64,000 bases of DNA from Sinohyriopsis cumingii. Lineage: Eukaryota; Mollusca; Bivalvia; Unionida; Unionidae. Made by a program: the position numbers and the translations under genes. Position 1 is the first letter of the stretch; the number at the start of each line of letters is the position of its first letter. The notes beneath the pieces are model-generated. The model searched no databases. It had not been told where the DNA came from and worked only from the letters and a program-made list of their open reading frames with translations. The DNA is taken from NCBI GenBank assembly GCA_028554795.2, contig JAPYKE020000263.1, forward strand, positions 186,001-250,000, in the 5' to 3' direction. This document shows positions 1-14,077 of the stretch, in pieces.

Positions 1-1368
1 ATAACATAGCTCACAGTTCTATAGATAACATAAGCTAAAATCATAGGTAAGGGTCACTGGACACAGAAGATACCTGGAGAGCAATGTTGATGTGTTTATT
101 TTCTATTCTTTTCCTTTACAATCTTTAAAACTTTAGAGTGATTTCAGTTATCATCCAGGAAGGTGATGTTCGTATCCGTCACTATATTTTTGTCAATATG
201 TTAGTATATCCAATAAACTCGATCCGAATCATAAAGCGGAATGCCATCTGCCTCCAGAAATGCTTCTTTTATCTTCTTGTTCAGATTCCGTCAGCGTATT
301 TCCAAAATCTCGTATTTGCATCAACATGCAAGGGCTTTGTTCACATGTAAAAGTTCGTTGAAGAATTATAATTTCTGTGTTTATGTATCTAATTTTGCTT
401 GAAATCGTTTGCAAATTGAGTGCCAACAAACACTTTATGAAATCATTTTGGATTCATATCGTTTGGTTCCTAAAAGATAATTTGCAATTTCCTATTATCT
501 TCATTGATATTGAACAAATAAGAGGATTACATGCTAAAATACATATTTACATATATCACATCTAAATGATAGATGCCTTTGATAGCATTATTGACGTGTT
601 CATTTTATTTGTTGATCTGTAACAATCATTCAGTCTTTAGGTTTTCGCTCATCATTTAAAAATGCAATCGTGGTATCTCTCACTATAGGTGTTATCAGTA
701 TTATATTATCTCATGTAAGCATGATCCGAATTAGCCTCGGAACATGTTAATGTTTGTCTTCTTGTTATGATATTGTTTGAGCTTCTTTCCAAAATAGCAT
801 GTATGAAGCAGAGTGCGATGGGTTTATGGACATGTTACTCTTCTTTGAATAAGTTTATATTCTGAATATATTTATATAATTTTGCTTTAAATCATTTCCA
901 ACATTGAGTACAATCCAGAACTATATGAAACCTTGTGAATATATAACGATTCATCAGTAACATATAACTTGCATTATCCTAGTATGTTGGTTGAGAATGA
1001 AAACGTAAGAGGAATAAATACTAAAATACGTATCTTCATGGATCCAAGCATTACTGCATGCATACAGATACACCTCCATGCATTATTCATTGATGCACAC
1101 CAAAAAGCCATCGGAACGTAATGGTCTTTGGTAACAAGTTTGTTATAATAAAAGATATGTAAGAAAATCGATTTAGGGATATATAGCTTTCTGATTGTCA
1201 ATTTGACGTCAGTTGTGTTGCTGTAGAGAATACACTTAAGCAGCAACGTTGATATAATTTCTCCATTACAACATGTTATATTAGTATGTTCTTATTTATA
1301 TTGATATTAAACGGTATATTATTTTTAAATTATCGTTCTCTTTCCATTGTCTGACATCCTTTGCAAAA

Positions 1369-1380
1369 CAGGTGGTAAGT
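1369..1380 (+). other. Microexon-like module, triplet GTG
   Basis: CAG-GTG-GTAAGT, with the typical upstream arm (CATCCTTTGCAAAACAG) and downstream arm (ATTATATCTCGAC). Both splice signals are intact. It is the first module in the window and is repeated identically at 10998. Confidence 0.55.
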
Positions 1381-2423
1381 ATTATATCTCGACATTTTCT
1401 TTTACTTAGTCCACATAGTTGTTCAGTCATTGCAGAGAGAGATGATAAAACTGAATATATAATTATGATTTCAGATATAATTGTGTTTTGTCTGAAATAA
1501 ACTCCGAGATGAAATTGAGAATGGAGAGGTACGGAGATTGTGAAGGAAGAAATGAAAGATCTCAATATGTTGTAACTGGAGTGAAATTAAATCATAGATA
1601 AGAGTCAGATGGCGAGGAAATTATAATGGAATTTGATGAGAAAATTTGTTTATTCTAATTTCAGTAAAACTCGTGCAATTACTAGCTTGTGTTTCGTTAT
1701 AATCGACCAATGTAATGTTGATATCTTTCTCTCTACGTTTTGTCGATTTCCGGTTATATCCAGGAATCAAGATCTCATGTGCCTCCAACAAATTTGATTT
1801 TTCATCTTGTTGTTTATATTTTCATTGAAATGATTTGCCGAATATCATGTATGCATCATAATGCGAGGGCTTTCTAGATATGTAACAATTCGTTGAATAA
1901 ATTTAATTAATGTATTTAATTGAGTTTATTTATCTAATTCTGCATCAAAACTTTTTCCAGAATTTTGTGCTACCCAGCCCCATATTAAAACCTTGTAGAT
2001 ATATATCGATTTATATGTAAAAGATGATTTGCAATTTTTTGGCATACTCGTTGCAATGAGAAAATAAGAGAAATGCACTCTGAAATATATTTCTTCATCG
2101 ATACATGAATGATTGCATAACTATAAATATGGATATATCATTCACTGATACATGCATAGAAATATCGAACAGTCGTAGTCTATTGTAACAAGATTGTTAT
2201 AATTCATGATATGCAATCAAAGATTGAGGCATATATATCTTGTTGATTATTAAGAAGAAACCTAGTTGCATGATTACAGAGGATTCAGTGAACCTGCAAA
2301 TTTGATATAATTTCTCATTTACAACAAGTTATACTAGTATGTTCCCTTTTATATTGATATTTATCAGTGTCATGTTACTGAGCTCTTGTTATATCTGTTC
2401 CTTCTATGATATCCTTCACAAAA

Positions 2424-2435
2424 CAGCTCGTTAGT
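2424..2435 (+). other. Microexon-like module, triplet CTC, weak donor
   Basis: CAG-CTC-GTTAGT, 1055 bp after the previous module. The acceptor arm is canonical, but the donor has A-to-T at +3, so use is doubtful. Confidence 0.4.
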
Positions 2436-3110
2436 ATTATATCTCTAAATAGTGATTGAATCATCTTGGAGACAGAATAAAAAGGCATAAAATAAAATTA
2501 TTTTCTCTAAATAGCCTTTTGGTTTGTTCAAAAGAATCATCGATGATGAAATTAGGAAAGGAAAATTTGAAAGAATAAATAGAGGTTCTAACTATACACT
2601 AAATGACGTAAGCTAAAACTATAGGCTGGAGTCAGGCTACATAGAATGGTGCCCTTGATAGCAAAGTTTGAATGTTTGTTATATTTATATTTTCCGTAAC
2701 AAACTTAGAATTCGTAGCTTCTTTTTCGTTATCATCCATCAATTTAATGTTCGAATCCTTCGCACTATTTTGTTGTCAATTTCCTATTATATCCAGTAAG
2801 CATTACCAAAATCAGGATGTTGAATCCCATCTGCCTCGAAAATGTGATATTTATTTTCTTGTTCAGGTTTCGTTTGAGATAATTTCCAAATAATATAATG
2901 AATGCAGAAGAATGTGATTGTTTTGTGGAAATGCAAAGATTAGCTGAATAATTTAGATTTATGAGTTTATTTATCTAGCATGGTTTGCAGTTATTTTGCA
3001 CTACTGAGCGCAATTCAGCAATATATGAATACTATGTGAAGATAGGTTGAGTCATTTACAAAAGATACTTAGTTTTTCCTAATATACTAATTGAGAATGA
3101 CAAACTAAGT

Positions 3111-3325
3111 TGTTGTTGTTTTGGGGCTTAACGCCATTTTTCAGCACACGATAGGCTATACATGGCGGCCAGTATTAATGGTGGAGGAAACACGCGATGC
3201 TACTGGCAAGCTTTCTCACATACCCACATTGTCTGAATCCTAGACTCGAACCGCCGCAGACAGAGGTGAGATGGCAGTGATCCGTAATGGAGAGCGCTTT
3301 AGACCACTCGGCCACTCGGGGCCCC
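3111..3325 (-). mobile_element. tRNA-derived SINE, minus strand, internally deleted
   Basis: The element reads TTG tail, conserved body, then the tRNA-like head ending GGGGCCCC on the + strand, so it is inserted in reverse. A 12-bp target-site duplication, GACAAACTAAGT, flanks it at 3099-3110 and 3326-3337. Compared with the copy-B counterpart it lacks about 33 bp of the body after GGTGGAGGAA. It lies inside a spacer of the array. Confidence 0.93.
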
Positions 3326-3510
3326 GACAAACTAAGTAGACTACAAGCTAAAATACATATGTACATGGGTACATGACTTATTTTATACCCATAACATTGC
3401 AGGAAACATGTACTGATACATGCATAAAAATCCGATAACGTCCAAGTGTATGGTTACACGTTTGTTGCTATACAACATATCTATTGAAACCTATTCAGGC
3501 ATATAAATAT

Positions 3511-3754
3511 GGGGCCCCGAGTGGTCTAAAGCGCTCTCCGTTACGGATTACTGCCATCTCACCTCTGTCTGCATTAGTTCGAGTCTCGGATTCAGCGAAT
3601 TTGGGTATGTGAGAAAGTTTGAGAGCAGCTTCCCGTGGGTCGGTGGTTCTTTCTGGGGTTTTCCCAGATTCTTCCTCCACCATTAATACTGGCCGCCATG
3701 TATAGCCTATCTTGTACTGAAACATGGCGTTAAAACCTACCAAGATAACAACAA
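3511..3754 (+). mobile_element. tRNA-derived SINE, plus strand, full length
   Basis: The head GGGGCCCCGAGTGGTCTAAA has a Leu/Ser-tRNA-like box A, and AGTTCGAGTCTCGG resembles box B. The conserved body (TCTTCCTCCACCATTAATAC, TGTATAGCCTATCTTG) and an AACAACAAC tail follow. The target-site duplication is GCATATAAAT at 3499-3508 and 3757-3766. The family looks molluscan from memory; I cannot name it with certainty. Confidence 0.93.
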
Positions 3755-3951
3755 CTGCATATAAATCTTCCTGATTCTTAAGAAGAAATATTTTTGTATT
3801 ATTAGAGAGGATACACGTAACGAATATTTTTGACCAAGTTTTCTCTTACAACACTTTATACTTGTATGTTCAAGTTTATATTGAGGGTAATCAGTATCAT
3901 ATTATTGAGTTCTTGTCATCTTACTTCTTGTTCAAGATATACTTCCCAAAG

Positions 3952-3963
3952 CAGAAGGTAAGC
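3952..3963 (+). other. Microexon-like module, triplet AAG
   Basis: CAG-AAG-GTAAGC. The triplet is itself an AG acceptor, so a NAGNAG-type shift would give a zero-length exon. The two SINEs at 3111 and 3511 lie in the preceding intron-like spacer. Confidence 0.5.
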
Positions 3964-4412
3964 ATTATATCTCGACATTTTCTATAACTTTGTCTGAACA
4001 GTTATACCGAAATCTCATAGACAGAATAAAAAGCAGCTGATGAAATTATTTTCTCTGTTGTCATTGTGTTTTGTGTAAAAGAATCCCTTGCATGAAACTG
4101 GGGATGGAGTGCTTGATGAACATGTAATGAAGAAATAACATATCTACATTTACTGTGGATGAGATAAGCTAAAATGATAGATAAGAATCAGATGACATGG
4201 AAATTATGGATGGCTTTTATAGCAATATTGGTACATTTTGTATATTGTCTTTTCTCTTAAAATCCTTTAATCTTTAATTTGTTTTTAATATCATCCATTA
4301 ACGTAACGTTTTTATCCTTTATTATATTCTTGTCAGTTTCCTGTTATATCCAGTAAGCATGATCCGAATCATGCAGTGGAATCCCATCATTTGTAATCTT
4401 CTTGTTCAAATT

Positions 4413-6500
4413 GTATTAAGGTGAAAAAGGAGACCTTGTGGTTGAGCTCACTGACAGTGGTGGAATCAGATACTGTCATGTGTCGGTTGCGTTTTTCAAA
4501 AACTATATCGGTATAGATAATATTGCAATAATGCAATTCGTTCAATAAGAAATCGCTCCCATTCCCATAATTTAGTAATTTCAAATTGCTCAATAGCAGG
4601 ATCGATAATCAAAGAAAAAAAATACACTGCCGCAGCCTTAGTGAATGGTATATTCATCTTAACTTCTCTTATTGAAAATCCATTTGATAGATCTAAAAGC
4701 CATATATTAAATGCGTGCTAGTCTGGATCATATTTGTTTAACATAACTTTAAGTGATGGTGGGTAAGTTCGAATGGGAATGTTGATAAATGATAAATGGT
4801 ATATTGGTTGATATCATGTACCATTAACATCACGAATTACCAGGCGGAACGGTGTAAGTTTACAATGTTGCATTGCCAGCATCATTAGTCACTGAAGATA
4901 AAATTCAATTTTAAGCACTAAAAGCTTATCCTGGCGGGTTCTTAACGGTCTTGGATGTTTATGTTTATGATGTATTTTACCCTTATGTATAAATGAAGGA
5001 TTCAGACTGTGGTGATAAGTTGTGGCATTTACGACGGGGTTCTAGACCATCTGGAATCGGATGATATAATCAATACCAAAAATTTGCTCAACTTCTCGAG
5101 GAATATCGGTTTCAGAATGATGGTACCAAACCCTGGCACAAACCGTCATATACTTCTGTTAAGGGCAAGTAGAAATTTTCATTTTGAATCACTCTGACGT
5201 GCACAACCGATTCCAGGCCAGTTAGGAATCATCGCATGTGCACGTAAAAATGCTGAATCGTACACTGTCGCATCTGGTGCAAGACTACTCCGGGATTTTT
5301 TCTACAAAGGCCAAGTGGAATTCACCGATGTATCCACTCACTTTAGGTTCACCGTCATCTGAAAACAGAAAGGTCTCGACTGTTGTTCAACAGCTTTAAC
5401 CCACTTGTTTGGGTAACATTTATTGTGCAAAGACGACAATTGGGAAAGTTCCTGGCATAATCGGCGTGGTTTTGAATGAGAGGGGTACCTGAACACCAGA
5501 GCGCACAATCGCTAAAATTTAAGTATTCCCGAGGCATACATATATTTTAGCTGCATGAGATTGTACCAGGCAAAAAGGGTAATTGACTTGAAGTTCGCGT
5601 GCTTACTGCGCTTTGTGTGATGACAAGAGCGGATACGGACTGCCTGTCATGCAATTAAAATATGCAATTGAACAATTAACACAATAACTATGACAAACCC
5701 TCATTCTTACCGATATGAAAAAAGATCAAAGTGGAACAGCAGGTTCAAAAGGAAATCACCAAGTCCACAGCACGGATCTTAACATACAAATACATATGTC
5801 TGGTCGTATATGCAATTTGCGGTCTCGTGCAGCAACAACTGCCGGTCTTGGCGTGATAGAATCATGAGGACATCCACCTGTGTTATGCGCCAATTGGTAT
5901 TGTTGTCAGAACTATATCGATCATAATTTTGATGCAACTGCATTCCCAAATCGCTTGGGGCCACACAGAGTAGTTTCAATTCGATTAGTCAATTGTACTG
6001 GGATGCAACATAGACTACAATAATCAATGCGGCCGAGTTTGAGATTGTTCTGGAGGAATATAAAAATTAAAGACAAATCTGAGCACAAAAAATAAACCGT
6101 GGGTTGCAGATTTACAGACAATACAAGTTGAGTAAAGAATATTTTCATGGAGTGTGTTTATCATTCATCTCTGCAGGATTATCTTTTCTACAATCACTGC
6201 ATACTATAGTAGTACGAAAGGTGGCTTTGCCTTATTCGCTACCCTATTGGGACAAGATCAGCAGTACGTGACTCTCACCCCTTTGACTGGCCCACTCGCG
6301 TTATATGTGTGTTTGCACTTGAAGGTTCCTCTTCCAGTAGGACCAAAAACGTGAACTACAGACAACAGCCCACATATGGCATAACTTGTCATGATGGTTA
6401 GATGGAAGGAGTGGTGTCATGGGACACATAAGGCAAAAACGGTAGGGCCTTACTACTACAACACTATAAATTGCTACATCGCAGACAGCGTAACAATATG
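4413..6500. other. Unrecognised insert with broken coding-like stretches (copy A)
   Basis: Array homology stops after TTGTTCAAATT and resumes only shortly before the degraded module at 6640. The sequence between is less AT-rich. It holds protein-like stretches on the + strand (5009-5197, and a frame ending at the stop 5360-5362) and other openings on both strands beyond 5700. In the segment equivalent to copy B 14495-14656, copy A has two extra in-frame stops. I do not recognise the protein. The 3' boundary is approximate and no terminal repeats were found. Confidence 0.6.
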
Positions 6501-6639
6501 GCTAACATTTTTAGAGGTACATTAAAAATCCAACACAAACATTATTTATAACACGTCGTACGAGGCATGTTAAATTTTTATATAAATCAATATTATTCAA
6601 TTCTTTATACTTTTCTTTATCGTGATATCGTTCACAATA

Positions 6640-6651
6640 TAATCCGTAAGT
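6640..6651 (+). other. Degraded module, triplet TCC, acceptor lost
   Basis: TAA-TCC-GTAAGT. The donor is perfect, but the acceptor AG has become AA. It follows the unrecognised insert and is not expected to be spliced as an exon. Confidence 0.4.
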
Positions 6652-8608
6652 ATCATGTCTCAACCTTTTTTGTTACTTTTTTACATGTATGTTACTTTGT
6701 CTAAACAGTGATAAATTCATTTCAAAGAACAAAAAAAATTGAAAATATAATTATTATCTTATAAATTCTGAGATGAAACCGATACGCAAAGCTGCAGAAA
6801 ATAAAATAAAAAATAAAGATCTAACATTACTGTAAATGATGCAAGCTAAAATCAAAGATATGTCAGATGACATGGAAATTAGAGCTGCCACTGATAGAAA
6901 TTTCGGCATGTATTTTTTTTTCTCTGTAACAATCTTCTAAAATTTAGCTTGAGTTTTGTTTCTTCCAGAAATGTAATATTGGTTAGCTGCAGCTTATATT
7001 TTACCAATTTCCTTATATATGCAGACAGTATGATCCGAATTAGAATGTGAAATCCCATCTGCCTCAAAAAATTAGATTTTCCACCTTCGTCTTCAGATTG
7101 TGTTTGAATTTGTTTCCAAAATATCATGTATGCAGCAGAATACGAGGGCTTTGTGGACGTGTAACAGTTCCTTGATTTTTTTAATTTCTGAGTTTAATTT
7201 TCTAATGCTGCTTGAAATGATTTCCAAAGTTAAGTGCTATCCAAAAAGAATACAAATTACGTGGCGAATAACAATCCTTTCAAGTGCACTGGATCCATCA
7301 AGGTATCTCGTGTGTCAGGGATTGATTAATATAAATAAGTAGAGTTAGAGAATTATTTAAAAATCAATGTGTGGGCTGCAAAAGATAATTGACTTAAGCA
7401 TGGTTGTCTTTTTCTAGTCTTCGTGGTATAAACCACTTGGTTTCAATTTTCAAAGGTGGCGTATCCAGTAAGATTTCTTTCATTTCCTGGTTTTGAGACT
7501 CCAGTTGGGGTTGTGAGTAATTGCAATAAGTGTTATATAACTGAAAGTGTGGAGGAATTTCAAGGAATACATAGTGGAATGAATATCTACTTGGACATAT
7601 GCATGCAGACACATAAAAATGATTATATTCTGAATAGAAATATGCATAAAATAGATAGTCTGTGGTAAGATGTTTGTTGTAAACACTATATATAATGGAA
7701 GAGATCTAATATATAATAATATCTCGAATTTCTTTGTACTTTTTAGAACATAATTTAACAGATGAATTGAGGAAGGAAAGTTTAAAAAACAATGACTGCA
7801 TAAATGTAGCATCTAACTGTGCTCTAGGTTACGTAAACGAGAATCACAGATAAGATTCAGATGACATGTACTGTATAGATGCCTTTGATAGCAGTGTTTG
7901 TGTGTTTAGTTTAGTTTATTTCTATAAGGATCTTAGAATTTAAAAAAAAAAATTCTTTTATCATCCAGCAATATAATGATGTTATAGTTCACTGTGTCAA
8001 TTTCGTGTTACATCCAGTAAACTCTATCCAAATCATTCAACAGAATCTCATCTGCATCCAAAAGTGTAATTTTATTTCCTTATTGTTCAGATATTTTGAG
8101 CGTTTTCCCAAACATATTAAGTGGGCAGCAAAATGCCACGGCTTTGTCGAAATGTAATGATTCGTTGAATAATTTTAATTTCTGAGTTTATCGAATTTTG
8201 CTTCCGATCATCTCCACTTCTAAATGAAAGCCTGAAACTATATGGAAACTTTATGAACATAGATCGATTCATTTGCAAAAGCTAATTTCATTTCCCTCGT
8301 ATACTAATAGAGAATGACAAATTAAGACCAAGACATATCCACTTGAATACTTGCATGCATGCATAGACATAAACATGCATATATCATTATTGAATATAGG
8401 AATGTCATAGTCTATGGAAACAAGTTTGTTAGATGTTAAATAGAATTGTTTTGTATTGATATAGATGATACAGTCAACCGGTAAATTTGATATAATTTCT
8501 CTGTTACAACAAGTTATACTAGTCTGTTCCTTTTAATGTTGATATGAATCAGTATCATATTATTGAATTCTTGTTGTTTTCTTCTTTTTCATGATATCCT
8601 TCACAAAA

Positions 8609-8620
8609 CAGCTGGTGAAT
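8609..8620 (+). other. Microexon-like module, triplet CTG, weak donor
   Basis: CAG-CTG-GTGAAT behind a canonical acceptor arm. GTGAAT is a poor donor. Confidence 0.4.
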
Positions 8621-9441
8621 ATTATATCTCTACATATTTTATATTACTTTGTCTAAGCAGTCATACAGTCAATTTAGACAGAGAGAACGAAGAAGGAGAA
8701 ATATAATATTTTTTTCTTTCTTTCTAATAGCATTGTGTTTTGTGCAAAATAATCCCCGAAATGAAGCTGAGAATATAATGCTGCAGAAACCGGCAGTGCA
8801 ATCCCATTTGGTCGCAAGAAATGTCATTTTGTAACTTCTTATTCACATGTTGTTTGAGTTTATTTCCAACATATCATGTGTGCAGCTGAATGTGAGAGCA
8901 GACTTTGTGTACATGTAATGATTCATTGAAGAATGTTCAGTTCTGAGATTTTTTCTAATGATGCATGAAATTATTTCTAAAACTGAGTGATGTCTAGCAT
9001 AATTGAAAACCTTATTGACATATACTGATCATTTATAAAAAATATTTTTCAGTTTCTTCTTATAATTCTGGTGAATGGCAAAATCAGGAGAATAATTGCT
9101 AATATAATTATTTATATGGATACCTGACTGACTGCATACAAATAAGTGCGCGTAAATCATTCTTTCATGCATGCATATCTCGCTACGTCCCAGGTGATGG
9201 TAAAACGATTGTTGTAGTACAAAACATATAATGAAAGTTTTAGGCATATATAGCTCGTTGATTGCTAAATGTTCAGTTGAAAATATGTTATATTATTAAA
9301 GAGGATGCAGTTGGCAAGTAAATTGGATATACTTGTTTCTTTAAAACACGTAATACTGACATGTTTCTGTTTATGTTGATATTATTCAGTGACATGTTAT
9401 CGAGTTATTGTGATCTTATTTTTATGATATCCTTCACAAAA

Positions 9442-9453
9442 CAGCTCGTGCTT
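9442..9453 (+). other. Degraded module, triplet CTC
   Basis: CAG-CTC-GTGCTT. The acceptor is good and the donor is very weak. It is the last module before the duplication junction at 9623/9624. Confidence 0.35.
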
Positions 9454-10997
9454 ATTGTATCTTTACATTTTCTGCTGCTTTGTCTAAACCTTCATAGTGT
9501 CTTTTTAGACACAGAACAGAAAGGTAGAAAATATATTTAGTGTTCCTGTAAACAATGAGTAGTATCAAAATAACCCCTAAGATGCAACTTCGGAGAGAAA
9601 GCTGCAGAAACAGAAACAGAAAAATAACATAGCTCACAGTTCTATAGATAACATAAGCTAAAATCATAGGTAAGGGTCACAGGACACAGAAGATACCTGG
9701 AGAGCAATGTTGATGTGTTTATTTTCTATTCTTTTCCTTTACAATCTTTAAAACTTTAGAGTGATTTCAGTTATCATCCAGGAAGGTGATGTTCGTATCC
9801 GTCACTATATTTTTGTCAATATGTTATTATATCCAATAAACTCGATCCGAATCAGGAAGCGGAATGCCATCTGCCTCCAGAAATGCTTCTTTTATCTTCT
9901 TGTTCAGATTCCGTCAGCTTATTTCCAAAATCTCATATTTGCATCAACATGCAAGGGCTTTGTTCACATGTAAAAGTTCGTTGAAGAATTATAATTTCTG
10001 TGTTTTCTGTGTTTATGTATCTAATGCTTGAAATCGTCTGCAAACTGAGTGCCAACAAACACTTTATGAAATCCTTTTGGATTCATATCGCTTGGTTCCT
10101 AAAAGATAATTTGCAATTTCCTATTATCTTCATTGATATTGAACAAATAAGAGGATTACATGCTAAAATACATATTTACATATATCACATCTAAATGATA
10201 GATGCCTTTGATAGCATTATTGACGTGTTCATTTTATTTGTTGATCTGTAACAATCATTCAGTCTTTAGGTTTTCGCTCATCATTTAAAAATGCAATCGT
10301 GGTATCTCTCACTATAGGTGTTATCAGTATTATATTATCTCATGTAAGCATGATCCGAATTATCCTCGGAACATGTTAATGTTTGTCTTCTTGTTATGAT
10401 ATTGTTTGAGCTTCTTTCCAAAATAGCATGTATGAAGCAGAGTGCGATGGGTTTATGGACATGTTACTCTTCTTTGAATAAGTTTATATTCTGAATATAT
10501 TTATATAATTTTGCTTTAAATCATTTCCAACATTGAGTACAATCCAGAACTATATGAAACCTTGTGAATATATAACGATTCATCAGTAACATATAACTTG
10601 CATTATCCTAGTATGTTGGTTGAGAATGAAAACGTAAGAGGAATAAGTACTAAAATACGTATCTTCATGGATCCAAGCATTACTGCATGCATACAGATAC
10701 ACCTCCGTGCATTATTCATTGATGCACACCAAAAAGCCATCGGAACGTAATGGTCTATGGTAACAAGTTTGTTATAATAAAAGATATGTAATAAAATCGA
10801 TTTAGGGATATATAGCTTTCTGATTGTCAATTTGACGTCAGTTGTGTTGCTGTAGAGAATACACTTAAGCAGTAACGTTGATATAATTTCTCCATTACAA
10901 CATGTTATATTAGTATGTTCTTATTTATATTGATATTAAACGGTATATTATTTTTAAATTATCGTTCTCTTTCCATTGTCTGACATCCTTTGCAAAA

Positions 10998-11009
10998 CAG
11001 GTGGTAAGT
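10998..11009 (+). other. Microexon-like module, triplet GTG (copy B)
   Basis: CAG-GTG-GTAAGT. This is the duplicate of the module at 1369, unchanged. Confidence 0.52.
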
Positions 11010-12052
11010 ATTATATCTCGACATTTTCTTTTACTTAGTCCACATAGTTGTTCAGTCATTGCAGAGAGAGATGATAAAACTGAATATATAATTATGATTT
11101 CAGATATAATTGTGTTTTGTCTGAAATAAACTCCGAGATGAAATTGAGAATGGAGAGGTACGGAGATTGTGAAGGAAGAAATGAAAGATCTCAATATGTT
11201 GTAACTGGAGTGAAATTAAATCATAGATAAGAGTCAGATGGCGAGGAAATTATAATGGAATTTGATGAGAAAATTTGTTTATTCTAATTTCAGTAAAACT
11301 AGTGCAATTACTAGCTTGTGTTTCGTTATAATCCACCAATGTAATGTTGATATCTTTCTCTCTACGTTTTGTCGATTTCCGGTTATATCCAGGAATCAAG
11401 ATCTCATGTGCCTCCAACAAATTTGATTTTTCATCTTGTTGTTTATATTTTCATTGAAATGATTTGCCGAATATCATGTATGCATCATAATGCGAGGGCT
11501 TTCTAGATATGTAACAATTCGTTGAATAAATTTAATTAATTTATTTAATTGAGTTTATTTATCTAATTCTGCATCAAAACTTTTTCCAGAATTTTGTGCT
11601 ACCCAGCCCCATATTAAAACCTTGTAGATATATATCGATTTATATGTAAAAGATGATTTGCAATTTTTTGGCATACTCGTTGCAATGAGAAAATAAGAGA
11701 AATGCACTCTGAAATATATTTCTTCATCGATACATGAATGATTGCATAACTATAAATATGGATATATCATTCACTGATACATGCATAGAAATATCGGACA
11801 GTCGTATTCTATTGTAACAAGATTGTTATAATTCAAGATATGCAATCAAAGATTGAGGCATATATATCTTGTTGATTATTAAGAAGAAACCTAGTTGCAT
11901 GATTACAGAGGATTCAGTGAACCTGCAAATTTGATATAATTTCTCATTTACAACAAGTTATACTAGTATGTTCCTTTTTATATTGATATTTATCAGTGTC
12001 ATGTTATTGAGCTCTTGTTATATCTGTTCCTTCTATGATATCCTTCACAAAA

Positions 12053-12064
12053 CAGCTCGTTAGT
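12053..12064 (+). other. Microexon-like module, triplet CTC, weak donor (copy B)
   Basis: CAG-CTC-GTTAGT. This is the duplicate of 2424; the +3 change predates the duplication. Confidence 0.38.
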
Positions 12065-12739
12065 ATTATATCTCTAAATAGTGATTGAATCATCTTGGAG
12101 ACAGAATAAAAAGGCATAAAATAAAATTATTTTCTCTAAATAGCCTTTTGGTTTGTTCAAAAGAATCATCGATGATGAAATTAGGAAAGGAAAATTTGAA
12201 AGAATAAATAGAGGTTCTAACTATACACTAAATGACGTAAGCTAAAACTATAGGCTGGAGTCAGGCTACATAGAATGGTGCCCTTGATAGCAAAGTTTGA
12301 ATGTTTGTTATATTTATATTTTCCGTAACAAACTTAGAATTCGTAGCTTCTTTTTCGTTATCATCCATCAATTTAATGTTCGAATCCTTCGCACTATTTT
12401 GTTGTGAATTTCCTATTATATCCAGTAAGCATTACCAAAATCAGGATGTTGAATCCCATCTGCCTCGAAAATGTGATATTTATTTTCTTGTTCAGGTTTC
12501 GTTTGAGATAATTTCCAAATAATATAATGAATGCAGAAGAATGTGATTGTTTTGTGGAAATGCAAAGATTAGCTGAATAATTTAGATTTATGAGTTTATT
12601 TATCTAGCATGGTTTGCAGTTATTTTGCACTACTGAGCGCAATTCAGCAATATATGAATACTATGTGAAGATATGTTGAGTCATTTACAAAAGATACTTA
12701 GTTTTTCCTAATATACTAATTGAGAATGACAAACTAAGT

Positions 12740-12990
12740 TGTTGTTGTTGTTTTGGGGCTTAACGCCATTTTTCAGCACACGATAGGCTATACATGGCGG
12801 CCAGTATTAATGGTGGAGGAAGAACCCGGGAAAACCCTGGAAAGAACCACCGACCTACGCGAAGCTACTGGCAAGCTTTCTCACATACCCACATTGTCTG
12901 AATCCTAGACTCGAACCGCCGCAGACAGAGGTGAGATGGCAGTGATCCGTAACGGAGAGCGCTTTAGACCACTCGGCCACTCGGGGCCCC
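12740..12990 (-). mobile_element. tRNA-derived SINE, minus strand, full length (copy B)
   Basis: Counterpart of 3111-3325 that keeps the complete body, including AACCCGGGAAAACCC. It has the same GACAAACTAAGT duplication at 12728-12739 and 12991-13002. Confidence 0.94.
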
Positions 12991-13175
12991 GACAAACTAA
13001 GTAGACTACAAGCTAAAATACATATGTACATGGGTACATGAATGATTTTATACCCATAACATTGCAGGAAACATGTACTGATACATGCATAAAAATCCGA
13101 TAACGTCCAAGTGTATGGTTACACGTTTGTTGCTATACAACATATCTATTGAAACCTATTCAGGCATATAAATAT

Positions 13176-13420
13176 GGGGCCCCGAGTGGTCTAAAGCGCT
13201 CTCCGTTACGGATTACTGCCATCGCACCTCTGTCTGCATTAGTTCGAGTCTCGGATTCGGCCAATGTGGATATGTGAGAAAGCTTGCCAGCAGCTTCCCG
13301 TGGGTCGGTGGTTCTTTCTGGGGTTTTCCCAGATTCTTCCTCCACCATTAATACTGGCCGTCATGTATAGCCTATCTTGTACTGAAACATGGCGTTAAAA
13401 CCTACCAAAATAACAACAAC
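13176..13420 (+). mobile_element. tRNA-derived SINE, plus strand (copy B)
   Basis: Counterpart of 3511-3754, with the GCATATAAAT duplication at 13164-13173 and 13422-13431. The box A and box B-like segments are readable. Confidence 0.93.
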
Positions 13421-13616
13421 TGCATATAAATCTTCCTGATTCTTGAGAAGAAATATATTTGTATTATTATAGAGGATACACGTAACGAATATTTTTGACC
13501 AAGTTTTCTCTTACAACACTTTATACCTGTATGTTCAAGTTTATATTGAGGGTAATCAGTATCATATTATTGAGTTCTTGTCATCTTACTTCTTGTTCAA
13601 GATATACTTCCCAAAG

Positions 13617-13628
13617 CAGAAGGTAAGC
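13617..13628 (+). other. Microexon-like module, triplet AAG (copy B)
   Basis: CAG-AAG-GTAAGC, the duplicate of 3952. Confidence 0.48.
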
Positions 13629-14077
13629 ATTATATCTCGACATTTTCTGTAACTTTGTCTGAACAGTTATACCGAAATCTCATAGACAGAATAAAAAGCA
13701 GCTAAGGAAATTATTTTCTCTATTGTGATTGTGTTTTGTGTAAAAGAATCCCTTGCATGAAACTGAGGATGGAGTGCTTGATAAACATGTAATGAAGAAA
13801 TAACATATCTACATTTACTGTGGATGAGATAAGCTAAAATGATAGATAAGAATCAGATGACATGGAAATTATGGATGGCTTTTATAGCAATATTGGTACA
13901 TTTTGTATATTGTCTTTTCTCTTACAATCCTTTAAACTTTAATTTGTTTTTAATATCATCCATTAACGTAACGTTTTAATCCTTTATTATATTCTTGTCA
14001 GTTTCCTGTTATATCCAGTAAGCATGATCCCATTCATGCAGTGGAATCCCATCATTTGTGATCTTCTTCTTCAAATT

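Larger units (their letters stand above)
1..9623. repeat. Copy A of a 9.6-kb tandem duplication
   Basis: Positions 1 onward recur from 9624 with only scattered substitutions and small indels. The offset is 9623 at the start, 9629 by position 1300, and 9665 after the first SINE, because copy A lost part of that SINE. The segment itself holds several diverged units of the roughly 1-kb array, two SINEs and one unrecognised insert. The very high identity makes this a recent event, much younger than the amplification that built the units. Confidence 0.95.

Noticed and set aside
3511-3600. A genuine tRNA gene in GGGGCCCCGAGTGGTCTAAA...
   Set aside because: The head continues into the SINE body with tail and target duplication, and recurs in every copy. 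It is a retroposon head, not a tRNA gene.
3175-3743. Open frames overlapping the SINEs (also at 13160, 17443 and 61544)
   Set aside because: They lie within tRNA-derived SINE sequence, on either strand, and have no coding character.
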